DNA from: Candidatus Izemoplasma sp.
GTDB lineage: Bacteria > Bacillota_I > Bacilli_A > Izemoplasmatales > Izemoplasmataceae
Reading direction: 5' to 3'
Assembly (NCBI GenBank): GCA_018402725.1
Contig: JAGYII010000008.1
Coordinates: forward strand, 1 to 57,599
Length of the DNA stretch: 57,599 nt
In this document: one piece after another, positions 1-7,787 of the stretch
How the letters are laid out: each line of letters starts with the position of its first letter
How positions within the stretch are numbered: the stretch's first letter is position 1
The notes under the pieces: generated by a model
What the model was told of the DNA's origin: nothing
Seen by the model: only the letters and a program-made list of their open reading frames with translations
Database searches by the model: none
Made by a program: the position numbers and the translations under genes

Positions 1-1299
1 TCCAAAATTATTAGCCTGTACCCAATCTGCTGTTTTTAATAGTAAAAATGGAACCATAAAGCCAAGAGCAGTCGCAATCGTGACGGTAAATAAGAGCGCT
101 AAACTGATGACAAAGGTTAAATTAATATCTCCTTGCCATAGGTAAACAATGATACCCGCACCAATTCCAAGCATGATGCCCATGGTAAATCCAACTAAGA
201 CTTCTTTCGCCCACTGTTTAATAAACCGAGGGAAATCAATTTGGCCGAGGGCTAAGGCTCTCGTGAAAATGGTGGATGATTGGGTGCCGACATTACCCCC
301 CATATCCATCACTACGGGAATAAAAAAGGCCAGGGCGGTGATGGTCATTAACGTTTCTTCAAATTGTTCAATGACCGATCCTGCAATCATTCCTCCGGCT
401 AAGGTGATAAGTAAAAAAGGCACGCGTACTTTCCAAATTTGCCATAAAGACCCACTCACAAGTATTTTGGACCGGTCAGTTTCTTTATTGTTGAACTCTA
501 AAAAGCCGGATGTCGTCAGTTCTCGATCAATGGCTTCTTCTTCCAAAATATCGATAGCATCATCCACGGTGACTACCCCAATTAAACGATCATCTTTATC
601 AACTACTGGGACCGCTAATAAATCAGAATCTTGGAGTAATTTAGCCACATCTCCATCATTTTGATAGACATACGCTTTGACTGGACTTTCAATCATGATG
701 GTGTCGATGAGGGCGCTTGGGTCGGCGATGATGAGGTCTCTTAGTTCAATCATTCCAAGAAGTTGACGCGTGGCATTGGTTACGTATAAATGATAAATGG
801 TTTCAACATCCGCGGCGGATTTACGAATTCGGTTGAGTGCTTCTTCACACGTGATTCCTTTTTTAAAGGAAATATATTTCGGAGTCATGATATTACCTGC
901 AGACCCTGAAGGATATCCCATGACCAACGTCGTCAGTTCTTTTTCTTTTTTCGAAAGAGACTGAACTAAATATTTAGCCACCTTCGCGGGAAGTTCATCC
1001 ATCAAGGCCACGCGGTCATCGGGTTCTAAGTTACTAAAAAAACGTAACGCTTCAGCATCCGTAAAGTTTTGAATCAACTCTTGTTGAATGTCAGGCTCGA
1101 TATATTCAAACACTTCAAGTGCCCGATCTTTGTTTAGTAAACGAAAGACCACACTTTGTTTTCCTGGTTCTAAAACTTCAATGATGTCGGCGAGGAAAAA
1201 AGGCTCTAAGGAGTTGGCTTTTTGCTTAAGGAGATCGAGTTGTTGATCGTTAATGAGTCGTCTAAATTCTCTTAAGACTTCTAATTTTTCGTGTTCCAT
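1..1299 (-). CDS. mgtE: Magnesium transporter MgtE (3' end cut by window edge)
   Basis: Channel-like Mg2+ importer of the cytoplasmic membrane. The 433 codons visible run from ATG at 1297-1299 to the window edge. They show an N-terminal helical MgtE_N domain (about residues 20-125), a CBS pair (about 130-250, with GVVTVDDAIDILEEE), and then four membrane segments including the family filter motif PVVMDMGGNVGTQSS. Compared with the usual roughly 450 residues, only the last helix is missing. A good Shine-Dalgarno (AAAGGAG) precedes the ATG. The esterase gene ends only 18 bases upstream, so the two are probably co-transcribed and there is no room for an M-box Mg2+ riboswitch directly in front. 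In the family the N and CBS domains sense cytosolic Mg2+ and gate the pore. The identification is secure. Confidence 0.95.
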   Translation of the reverse strand, partial: MEHEKLEVLREFRRLINDQQLDLLKQKANSLEPFFLADIIEVLEPGKQSVVFRLLNKDRALEVFEYIEPDIQQELIQNFTDAEALRFFSNLEPDDRVALMDELPAKVAKYLVQSLSKKEKELTTLVMGYPSGSAGNIMTPKYISFKKGITCEEALNRIRKSAADVETIYHLYVTNATRQLLGMIELRDLIIADPSALIDTIMIESPVKAYVYQNDGDVAKLLQDSDLLAVPVVDKDDRLIGVVTVDDAIDILEEEAIDRELTTSGFLEFNNKETDRSKILVSGSLWQIWKVRVPFLLITLAGGMIAGSVIEQFEETLMTITALAFFIPVVMDMGGNVGTQSSTIFTRALALGQIDFPRFIKQWAKEVLVGFTMGIMLGIGAGIIVYLWQGDINLTFVISLALLFTVTIATALGFMVPFLLLKTADWVQANNFG

Positions 1300-1317
1300 C
1301 GCCGCTCCTTTAATGCT

Positions 1318-1917
1318 TTATTTTGCTAACCAGGTTTTTGCAGCCTGGAGTTCTAAGTCAGTGATACTGTGGCCCTGATCACTCGTAAAAAGGGTCACTT
1401 CGGCCCCTGCATCTTCTAAGTCTTTTTTCAGCTGCAACGCTTCATTGTAAGGACAAATAGGATCGTTACTCCCTGCCCCAATGAATACGTCTAACCCTTT
1501 TAAATCATTGGGTTTAATCGATTGATAAGGAACCATGGGATGAAGTAAAACGGCCTTTTGAATCCGTTTTTCATTATGGTACAAGAGGCTTGCGATAAAG
1601 TTAGCTCCGTTTGAATACCCTAAAGCGACCGCTGCTTGCTCTGGGACTTTTTTTTGATCAAGTAAATTTTGTAATTCATTCATATAGCGACTGGTTCGTT
1701 CGATTAAATCTTGCTCATCAAATACCCCGGGTCGTATCCGTTTAAAAAACCTTAATAAACCGTGTTCATTAACTTCACCCCGGAAAGAAAGGTATCCTGC
1801 TTTTTCATCCAATAATGCCATTAAGCCTAAAAGGTCGTATTCGTCCCCACCCGTCCCATGAAAAAGTAAATATAAAGGATGGTGATCTAACCCTTTTGAT
1901 TCAATATATTCCATCAT
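1318..1917 (-). CDS. Alpha/beta hydrolase, phospholipase/carboxylesterase type
   Basis: A 199-residue soluble hydrolase. The oxyanion-region motif HGTGGDE lies near residue 20. The nucleophile is Ser102 in GYSNGAN (GxSxG), Asp152 is in GSNDPI and His183 in QGHSI, so the whole triad is present. It resembles the MhqD/CatD-like carboxylesterases of Firmicutes, some of which act in quinone stress, but the substrate cannot be read from sequence. A GGGAGG Shine-Dalgarno sits just before the ATG. It is first gene of a unit with mgtE and is divergent from the DUF2892 gene across an AT-rich 90-base promoter region. Confidence 0.87.
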   Translation of the reverse strand: MMEYIESKGLDHHPLYLLFHGTGGDEYDLLGLMALLDEKAGYLSFRGEVNEHGLLRFFKRIRPGVFDEQDLIERTSRYMNELQNLLDQKKVPEQAAVALGYSNGANFIASLLYHNEKRIQKAVLLHPMVPYQSIKPNDLKGLDVFIGAGSNDPICPYNEALQLKKDLEDAGAEVTLFTSDQGHSITDLELQAAKTWLAK

Positions 1918-2007
1918 ACCCTCCCTTCATCTTGAAGGATGCTTAAATAATGTAATTGTTCACTATTTATATTATAATACATGTATCTCATATCCGAGGA
2001 GGAATGC

Positions 2008-2220
2008 ATGAAAAACGTTGGAAAGAAAGATGCAAACTTACGTTATTTAGCCGCTGCAGTTTTAATCATTATTTCTATCTTCACAAATGCTAACTTAAGT
2101 GTATCCATTGGTTTATACGTCACTGCGTTGGTCTTGATCGTGACCGGCTTAGTGGGCTTTTGTGGCCTTTATAAACTCTTTGGCATAGATACATGTCCCT
2201 TAGATACTAATAAAAAATAG
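2008..2220 (+). CDS. Small membrane protein, DUF2892 family
   Basis: About 70 residues with two hydrophobic segments (about residues 12-28 and 32-52) and a C-terminal CGLYKLFGIDTCP motif, the two-cysteine signature of DUF2892 (YgaP membrane-domain-like) proteins. In YgaP this domain anchors a rhodanese; here it stands alone. An upstream in-frame ATG exists at 1981, but the ATG at 2008 has a strong GAGGAGG Shine-Dalgarno seven bases upstream, so it is chosen. A TATAAT box lies near 1974-1979. The function of stand-alone DUF2892 proteins is not established. Confidence 0.8.
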   Translation: MKNVGKKDANLRYLAAAVLIIISIFTNANLSVSIGLYVTALVLIVTGLVGFCGLYKLFGIDTCPLDTNKK

Positions 2221-2238
2221 ATCCTTCGGGATCTATTT
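2216..2238. terminator. Bidirectional terminator with UUCG loop
   Basis: The arms AATAGATCC and GGATCTATT enclose a TTCG tetraloop, with A-rich and T-rich flanks on both sides. It overlaps the end of the DUF2892 gene and faces the end of the convergent DUF4256 remnant, so it can serve both. Confidence 0.85.
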
Positions 2239-2743
2239 TATTTTAATCATACCTCTAAAGCCGCGCGTACTGTAATATGAATCGGCTCCGTTATGATACG
2301 TAAACGTTCTTCCATAGCGGGCATCCGCAAATAATGCGCCCCCTAATGCTCTGATCGGTTCAGGGGTTAAAATCCAGCTGGATGTTTTTTCATCGTGAAC
2401 TTCAAAGGTTTGAAGCTCGCCATACACTTTTTCATCACATAACCTAATTCCCATCGAATCCGCCATTTCAAGGGCTGATGAATCTGGTGGGAATTTTTTT
2501 CTTTTTAACCGGGCTTCCTTGTCGTAACAGCTGTTTATCCGCCCTTTAGGCGTTTCTTTAGAACTGTCGATGATGATCCATGCTTCTTCAATTACGTATA
2601 AGTCAGGTTCACCGCCGGTCTCTTCCATCTTCTCAATTTGAACTTAAATAGAATTAGATGTTGGTGATAGTTCTCCCACGTGACGCTCGGGTGACGGTGA
2701 GGTTTTGCTTAAACCGGGTTTTTAAAATCGTCAATAGTTCCAT
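2233..2743 (-). pseudogene. DUF4256 family protein, frameshifted
   Basis: The C-terminal 131 codons (2233-2628) are open and carry the family core: METGGEPD-like start, SPKGRxxxCYD-like segment, TSSW, EPIRALGGALFADARYG and YHNGADSYYSTRGFRG. The missing N-terminus is present upstream in other frames. ATG at 2741-2743 begins MELLTILKTRF, then the frame changes near 2690 to give a TWENYHQHL segment, and changes again near 2645 before a TAA in the core frame. Family members are about 180-190 residues, so the gene is broken rather than short. The 131-codon fragment could still be translated from the ATG at 2626-2628, whose Shine-Dalgarno is weak. Its start overlaps the end of the NUDIX remnant, so both probably belonged to one operon with the GNAT gene. 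Confidence 0.82.
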
Positions 2744-3298
2744 TTTACTTTTGCATTCTTCCCCAATTTTTGATAGATAGGTTTCATTCTCTCTTCATTA
2801 ACATGGTCAAGATATTCTTCTAACTCCCCACCATTTTAATCCACTGTCTCTTTTTCGTTATAGCTGAAGGCTTGTTTTTCAGATGTCACTAATCCAAAGG
2901 TGATGTTGAGATGAAGATGATCGGGGATGAAAATACCGTTTTTAAGATGGTTACTTACATAGATGACATCTAAGGCCACGGGATCGTCAGCTTAATCTCT
3001 CATAAACACTAATCCCGGTCTCTTCAGCCGCTTCTTTAAGCGCCACCTCTAAGCAATCTTCCATCCCATCGTGATGGCCCCCAAACCAGCCCCATGATTG
3101 GTAAATATTATGAAAACCGAATAAGACTTTCGTCCGGCTCCAGTTCGCCAGTAAAGACCGATGAAGTGAGGTGACCTGCTAAGTTAGAACGTTCTAAAAC
3201 ATCGAATTTCTTTCAATGAATTGAAGCATCAGCGCTTGATCCGTTTTTTCTTGTTCGGTCGTAGCTTTATAATTTTGGATGGTTTTTAAGTAATGCAC
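2731..3298 (-). pseudogene. NUDIX hydrolase remnant with several frameshifts
   Basis: Reading minus from the GTG at 3296-3298, the sequence gives VHYLKTIQNYKATTEQEKT and FIERNS, then hits TAG at 3194-3196. A second frame continues with VLERSNLAGHLTSSVFT. A third gives NWSRTKVLFGFHNIY and a NUDIX box GHHDGMEDCLEVALKEAAEE, then stops near 2995. A further frame gives DDPVALDVIYV and IPDHLHLNITFGLV, with a TAA near 2852, and ends LEEYLDHVNEERMKPIYQKL. The pieces are collinear and cover a whole 170-180 residue MutT-like protein. The box has Lys where REUXEE has Arg. The start overlaps the GNAT stop (TAGTG), so it was translationally coupled. At least three single-base shifts plus stops point to decay. 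Confidence 0.85.
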
Positions 3299-3780
3299 TA
3301 CATCGCCCCCTTTGCGAGATGATTGATACCCACCTCATCCAGTTTAAATACAGTCCACTTATCTTGGGCTATGGCCCCGAGTTTGAGATAAAAATCAATG
3401 CTCGGTTGATTCCAGTTTAAGCACCACCACTGAATTTTACAGCAGCCTTTTTCTTGAGCAATCTTCGCAAGCTCTTTAAACATCTTTTTACCGATTCCTT
3501 GGTTTCTAAAAGGTTCCTTAATGAAGATGTCTTCTAAATATAAGCCTGGTTTTCCATAAAAGGTCGAGTAGTTATAAAAGTAAAGCGCAAAACCTACTTC
3601 TTTGTCATCAACTACGGCGAAAAAGACGTCAGCATACCCTTGATTGAAGATGGTTTCCCTTAAGGTTTCTTCGGTGGCCGTTACGGAATCAATCATTTTT
3701 TCATAGATAGCGAGTTCTTTAATAAAACTTAAAATTAAGGGCACATCTTTTTCAGTGCCTTTTCGAAAACGTAGATTCAT
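3298..3780 (-). CDS. GNAT N-acetyltransferase, diamine/SSAT-like
   Basis: A 160-residue acetyl-CoA-dependent acetyltransferase. The beta4-alpha3 core LYLEDIFIKEPFRNQGIGKK (about residues 80-99) holds the RxxGxG-type pantetheine loop, and WWCLNWNQPSIDFYLKLGA matches motif B of the spermidine/spermine N1-acetyltransferase or thialysine acetyltransferase subgroup. The likely substrate is therefore a polyamine or small amine, though this is inferred. An AAAGGAG Shine-Dalgarno is well placed. It follows tsaC by 11 bases and is followed by two decayed genes that were coupled to it, so it now ends its operon. Confidence 0.88.
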   Translation of the reverse strand: MNLRFRKGTEKDVPLILSFIKELAIYEKMIDSVTATEETLRETIFNQGYADVFFAVVDDKEVGFALYFYNYSTFYGKPGLYLEDIFIKEPFRNQGIGKKMFKELAKIAQEKGCCKIQWWCLNWNQPSIDFYLKLGAIAQDKWTVFKLDEVGINHLAKGAM

Positions 3781-3791
3781 CGATAACTCCT

Positions 3792-4808
3792 TTAAGGTAG
3801 TTCAATCCATTCACTGGATGCTTTTTTGATTCGGTCGAGTAAGGCTTCACCCATCGATTCATGGGCCACCAGATAAATATCTTCAACGTCTCGGTCATCC
3901 ATGTCTCTTAAGGCCGCATAAAGTTCAGAGGTCATCGAATTAAGATCATGAATGGAACCGATGGTTCGCAAGTGGAGGGTTTTAAAGTGATGTGCCCACT
4001 CTTGAGTACAGATGACTCCTTTGGAAGGGGACTGAGTCTGATGAATATAAGGCACCACTGAACTGATTTGACCGAGAATAGCGTGAAGCATTCCTTGAGG
4101 TTGATAATGCCGATATTTCATTCCAGGAGATTTAGGGGTTTCAAGAGGTGATAGCGGATTGGACTTTAAAATAGGATGTCCGACGACATTTTCAATCATC
4201 GCTTGGGTTACAAAACCAGGACGAAGAATCGTCCAGGGTAATGATGAAATATCGAGGACCGTAGATTCAATCCCTAAGGTGCTTTCACCCCCATCAATCA
4301 TGGCCTCGATCTTGCCATTAAGATCTTTAAAGACATGACTAAAGCGGGTGGATGAAGGCTTACCCGATAAGTTCGCCGAAGGGGCGGCTAAAGGAACGTT
4401 CGCTTCTTTAATAATCTTTTGCATCACCGGATGACTCGGCATCCGGATGGCCACGGAATCTAAACCGCCGGTGGCTTCTTTAGGAACCAAATCACTTTTT
4501 TTGAAAACCAAGGTAAGGGGCCCTGGCCAAAACTCATCCATCAGCTTACTAACGCCCGCAGGGATTTCTCTTACAAGGTTTTTTAACATCGCTCTTTCGG
4601 CGATATGTAAAATTAAAGGATTGTCAGATGGGCGTCCTTTGGCTTCATAAATCTTCTCAATCGCAGAAGGGTCAAGTCCATTTCCTGCTAAGCCATATAC
4701 CGTCTCCGTGGGTAATACACAAAGACCGCCCGATTTGATAAGGGCGGCAACGGTTTTTATATCTTCTTTTTTTAAAAGGCCTGCTTGATAGATTTTGGTT
4801 TGAATCAT
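3792..4808 (-). CDS. tsaC: L-threonylcarbamoyladenylate synthase (Sua5-type)
   Basis: Makes threonylcarbamoyl-AMP from Thr, bicarbonate and ATP for the t6A37 modification of ANN-decoding tRNAs. At 338 residues it is the long Sua5/YwlC form: a YrdC domain (about residues 1-205; PTETVYGLAGNG, KGRPSDNPLI, APSANLSGKPSST, STVLDI) joined through a SPGMKYRHYQP linker to a C-terminal Sua5 domain. The linker motif is typical of Sua5. It lies 17 bases downstream of the rRNA methyltransferase gene and 11 bases upstream of the GNAT gene, which suggests one operon. No strong Shine-Dalgarno precedes the ATG, so it may be translated by coupling. Confidence 0.94.
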   Translation of the reverse strand: MIQTKIYQAGLLKKEDIKTVAALIKSGGLCVLPTETVYGLAGNGLDPSAIEKIYEAKGRPSDNPLILHIAERAMLKNLVREIPAGVSKLMDEFWPGPLTLVFKKSDLVPKEATGGLDSVAIRMPSHPVMQKIIKEANVPLAAPSANLSGKPSSTRFSHVFKDLNGKIEAMIDGGESTLGIESTVLDISSLPWTILRPGFVTQAMIENVVGHPILKSNPLSPLETPKSPGMKYRHYQPQGMLHAILGQISSVVPYIHQTQSPSKGVICTQEWAHHFKTLHLRTIGSIHDLNSMTSELYAALRDMDDRDVEDIYLVAHESMGEALLDRIKKASSEWIELP

Positions 4809-4825
4809 CGAGTTCTAGTTTTCCT

Positions 4826-6175
4826 TCACTTTGCGTTGATTAAATGCAAGACTGCTAAAGACTCTACATGAGAAGTATGAGGAAACATATCATACGCTTT
4901 AAGTTCAGTCAGTTGATAGTTTTTAAGCTCATTTAAATTCTTAGCTAAACTGGCAGGGTTACAGGACACATAAATGATTTTCTGAACGCCACTTTCGTTC
5001 ATGGTTTTTAATGACGATTCGTCAAGACCGCTACGTGGAGGGTCGCACGTAATGACGTCAGGGACTGATTTTTTTAATAGATATTTGAGACCACTTGAGG
5101 CTTGGTCTTTCATGAAAATAACGTGATTTAAATCATTGTTTTTCGCATTTTCTTTGGCGTTTTGGATCGAGGATTCATTGATATCAATCCCGGTCACTTT
5201 TTCAAGCTCCGTGCCCAACATGAGAGCCAGTGGACCACTTCCAGTGTATAAGTCTACGGCTGTTTTAAACCCTTTAACATGCGTTAAAACATCTTCGTAA
5301 ATCCGTTTAGCAACCGGTGGGTTCAGCTGAAAGAAAGCCTTTGGGGATAAGTTAAACGTTAGGGGACCTAGTTGTTCTTTAAGCGTCGGTTCACCGGCTA
5401 ACAGTTCGGTGGTTTCCCCCCATACTTCATGGGTATGGGCTTCATAGTTTTTAGAAATAGATACCCCTTTTACCCCAGGGATATCAAGACATGCTTTCGC
5501 TAAGTCTTTGAGTAAGAAATTATAAATAGTTACGATAAATGTCACTTGAATGTCTTGATTAAAGGATGATACCCGGGTCACTAAAGTTCTCAGTAATCCA
5601 TCTCGGCTTCTTTCATCAAACGCTCTTAAATCAAATGTTTTTAATAGATCAATTATCGCTCCATTGACCCGGTTAATTTCGGGATGATGGACGGGACATG
5701 TCCGCATCACAACCGGGGTTTTTGAGTCTTTCTGATAAAGCGCTGTTTGGACTCCATCTTTAGTATTAATCAAAGGCATCTGCGCTTTATGACGATAATA
5801 GCGATCGGTAAATCCAGCTTCAACCGGAATAAACTTCACGCTTCTTAATTGAATAGAGGTATATTTTTGAAGGGATTCTTTGACTAAATCAAGTTTGGTT
5901 GCGTGCTGTTTGGCGACGGAAAGATGTTGCAGTTGACAGCCCCCACATTGATGGAAGATGGGACAAAAAGGTTTAACCCGGTGGGGTGATTCAGTTTTAT
6001 TTCTAACCCTTTTCGCATACGCATACGTTGACTTGACATGCGTGATTTCAGCAATGACTTCTTCGCCGGGTAATGCCTCATCAATAAAGACTGGCATTTT
6101 CTTGTAATAGCCAATCCCTTCTCCGTTGATTCCAATTTTTTTAACCGTGATCAGGATGGTTTGATTTTTCTCCAT
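4826..6175 (-). CDS. rlmD: 23S rRNA (uracil-5)-methyltransferase, RumA/RlmD family, copy 1
   Basis: SAM-dependent m5U methyltransferase of 449 residues. It has an N-terminal TRAM domain (about 1-60), an iron-sulfur cysteine cluster (Cys71, 77, 80 in CPIFHQCGGC and a further Cys in RTCPVHHPE), a Rossmann SAM domain (DLYTGSGPLAL), a DPPRSGLDE motif, the catalytic YVSCNPASLAKNL Cys405 and the general base Glu438 in HVESL. All residues needed for activity appear present. A second paralogue lies at 8689-10056. One copy may target 23S U1939-type sites and the other a different uracil, but sequence alone does not say which. It is divergent from the prenyl synthase gene. Confidence 0.92.
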   Translation of the reverse strand: MEKNQTILITVKKIGINGEGIGYYKKMPVFIDEALPGEEVIAEITHVKSTYAYAKRVRNKTESPHRVKPFCPIFHQCGGCQLQHLSVAKQHATKLDLVKESLQKYTSIQLRSVKFIPVEAGFTDRYYRHKAQMPLINTKDGVQTALYQKDSKTPVVMRTCPVHHPEINRVNGAIIDLLKTFDLRAFDERSRDGLLRTLVTRVSSFNQDIQVTFIVTIYNFLLKDLAKACLDIPGVKGVSISKNYEAHTHEVWGETTELLAGEPTLKEQLGPLTFNLSPKAFFQLNPPVAKRIYEDVLTHVKGFKTAVDLYTGSGPLALMLGTELEKVTGIDINESSIQNAKENAKNNDLNHVIFMKDQASSGLKYLLKKSVPDVITCDPPRSGLDESSLKTMNESGVQKIIYVSCNPASLAKNLNELKNYQLTELKAYDMFPHTSHVESLAVLHLINAK

Positions 6176-6248
6176 ATTAGCCTCTGCTTTACGTCTAAAA
6201 TAAGATTAACACATATCGAAGATTTATGATGGATAACTCTAAACATGC

Positions 6249-6260
6249 TATACTATTTTC
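6249..6260 (+). promoter_or_regulatory. Extended -10 promoter placing ispA as a leaderless gene
   Basis: TGCTATACT (TGn plus -10 TATACT at 6249-6254) is followed by six bases and then the ATG at 6261, so the expected start of transcription is the A of the ATG. No Shine-Dalgarno exists in those six bases and no good -35 is seen at 17 bases, as is common with extended -10 promoters. Confidence 0.65.
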
Positions 6261-7109
6261 ATGACCAAATTTAATGAATTATTCGAACAATCCATTCAAA
6301 ATTATCTTAATAAATTTCCGGATTCATCCCTCAAAAAAGCGATCGCTTATGCACTGTCAGGGACCGGTAAACGACTAAGACCCCAGCTCATGTTGAGTCT
6401 CATTGCCTCACGTGGGTTAAGCCCTGAGTCTTTTTATTCATTGGCTTTAGCCCTCGAATGTGTTCACACTTATTCATTGGTTCATGATGACTTACCTGCG
6501 ATGGATGACGATTCGATGCGGCGAGGAAAACCTACCGTTCATATCGCTTTTGATGAAGCCACCGCCATCTTAGTGGGGGACGCTTTATTGACCGATGCGT
6601 TTAGCCTCATTTCAGAACACACTAGCCTGTCACCCGATCAGAAAGTTCAGCTCATCACAACCCTTTCAAACGCCATTGGTTCAAGGGGCATGGTTTTAGG
6701 CCAAGTCTTAGATATTGCTTCTGAAGGAAAAAACGTTTCCTTGAATGAGCTTGAAGAAATGAACCAATTAAAAACGGGAAAACTTCTTGAAGCCTCGATT
6801 CTTTTTGGAGCCATTGTCGCTAACGAATCTTCTTTTGAAGACTATAAAATGTTAGCCCATCACCTCGGCCTTCTTTATCAACTTCAAGATGATTTACTAG
6901 AAACCTTAGAAGAGGCGACGGTGCTTGGAAAATCAAAGAGTGATACGGTCAGAAATAAACCCACTACAGTCACCTATCTCGGACTTGAAAAAGCACAAGA
7001 ACTTGAAAAAGACTACCATCAAAAGATTCGACAATCTCTTTTCAAACTTGATTTGGAGCATACGCTTTTTTCAACTCTCATTGAAACCATCATTCAAAGG
7101 TCTTATTAA
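6261..7109 (+). CDS. ispA: Polyprenyl diphosphate synthase (FPP/GGPP type)
   Basis: Condenses isopentenyl diphosphate onto allylic diphosphates; a 282-residue short-chain trans-prenyltransferase. Seen are GTGKRLRPQLML, the first Asp-rich motif DDLPAMDDD with RRGKPTVH, the GQVLDI helix, KTGKLLEASI, and the second Asp-rich site in a shortened form (QLQDDLLE in place of the usual DDxxD). The chain length of the product (C15 or C20) is not safely read. In a monoderm it would feed undecaprenyl phosphate or quinones. There is no visible carotenoid gene beside it, so a link to retinal is only speculative. It is convergent with the SRAP gene and shares its terminator. Confidence 0.9.
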   Translation: MTKFNELFEQSIQNYLNKFPDSSLKKAIAYALSGTGKRLRPQLMLSLIASRGLSPESFYSLALALECVHTYSLVHDDLPAMDDDSMRRGKPTVHIAFDEATAILVGDALLTDAFSLISEHTSLSPDQKVQLITTLSNAIGSRGMVLGQVLDIASEGKNVSLNELEEMNQLKTGKLLEASILFGAIVANESSFEDYKMLAHHLGLLYQLQDDLLETLEEATVLGKSKSDTVRNKPTTVTYLGLEKAQELEKDYHQKIRQSLFKLDLEHTLFSTLIETIIQRSY

Positions 7110-7140
7110 AACACCGCTTAATTTAAGCGGTGTTTTTTTC
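7108..7140. terminator. Shared terminator between convergent ispA and SRAP gene
   Basis: A 13-base perfect stem (AAACACCGCTTAA with its complement) is flanked by a T run on plus and A residues on minus. The TAA of the SRAP gene (7123-7125) lies inside the hairpin, so the terminator is partly coding. Confidence 0.88.
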
Positions 7141-7740
7141 GAAGATATTCATATCATTGTTTTGGACAGAATTTACCGTTTTAGAAATTTCACTCACCTC
7201 AGTTGGGACGCTGACACTTTCTTTAAAATCCATGGAACCTTGTAGCCATGATTTCGCTTGATCGTGTCTCATTGAAAAAGGCATTCGAGGATGAATTTTT
7301 TGTAAGGTCTGATCTGCGGGTAAGGTGATTATGCTCGCCTCAAAATGCTCTTTATTCTTTCGCCACAAACCCCCAAAATACATCGGTTCTTGATTTTTAT
7401 AGTGGATATAATAAGGTGTTTTGGACGAAGGATCCCATTCGAAGTAGCCGTTGCTAAATAATAGAATTCTTTGTGTTTGATATAAATCTTTAAAGTACGT
7501 TTTTTCTTCGATCGACTCCATCCGCGAATTAATCGCGAGATGATTTGAAAATTGAAATCCCCATTTCAACGTCCCAATGCGAAAATGGTCTTTCGTATAT
7601 AAAATACCAAGAATATTTTGAGTAGGCGCAATATTATATCGAGGGAAAGAGTCGACGGTCGGATGATTGATTTCAAACCCCTGATTAATTAAGGATTCGA
7701 TTTCAGAGGCCGTCATGGTTATGGTAAATCGACCACACAT
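7123..7740 (-). CDS. yedK: SRAP domain protein (YedK/HMCES-like abasic-site shield)
   Basis: A 205-residue SOS-response-associated protein. In the family the N-terminal Cys, exposed after Met removal, forms a thiazolidine crosslink to abasic sites in single-stranded DNA. Here the start is MCGRFTI, and the other conserved parts are present: RYNIAPTQ, INSRMESIEEK, the FSNGYFEWD segment and IHPRMPF with the catalytic His. A strong AAGGAG site is placed before the ATG. Only 47 bases separate it from the upstream heliorhodopsin gene, and they are mostly a hairpin, so it either relies on read-through from that gene or on a promoter inside its 3' end. Confidence 0.94.
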   Translation of the reverse strand: MCGRFTITMTASEIESLINQGFEINHPTVDSFPRYNIAPTQNILGILYTKDHFRIGTLKWGFQFSNHLAINSRMESIEEKTYFKDLYQTQRILLFSNGYFEWDPSSKTPYYIHYKNQEPMYFGGLWRKNKEHFEASIITLPADQTLQKIHPRMPFSMRHDQAKSWLQGSMDFKESVSVPTEVSEISKTVNSVQNNDMNIFEKNTA

Positions 7741-7756
7741 AATGTCTCCTTAAGAA

Positions 7757-7784
7757 AAAAGCTTCAACCTAGGTTGAAGCTTTA
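7757..7784 (-). terminator. Perfect 24-base palindrome: heliorhodopsin 1 terminator / SRAP leader hairpin
   Basis: The stem runs 7759-7782, is fully self-complementary and on minus is followed by a run of T residues. It sits between the heliorhodopsin stop and the SRAP Shine-Dalgarno, which begins only a few bases after the T run, so it may act as a partial terminator or attenuator. Confidence 0.85.
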
Positions 7785-7787
7785 TTT

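Noticed and set aside
149-664. Open frame on plus inside the mgtE region
   Set aside because: It is antisense to the clear MgtE reading on minus and shows no family motifs or ribosome site.
1300-1317. M-box riboswitch before mgtE
   Set aside because: Only 18 bases lie between the genes, all accounted for by the ribosome site.
2731-3298. Two or three small real genes in place of the NUDIX remnant
   Set aside because: The short frames have no own start sites and join collinearly into one known fold.
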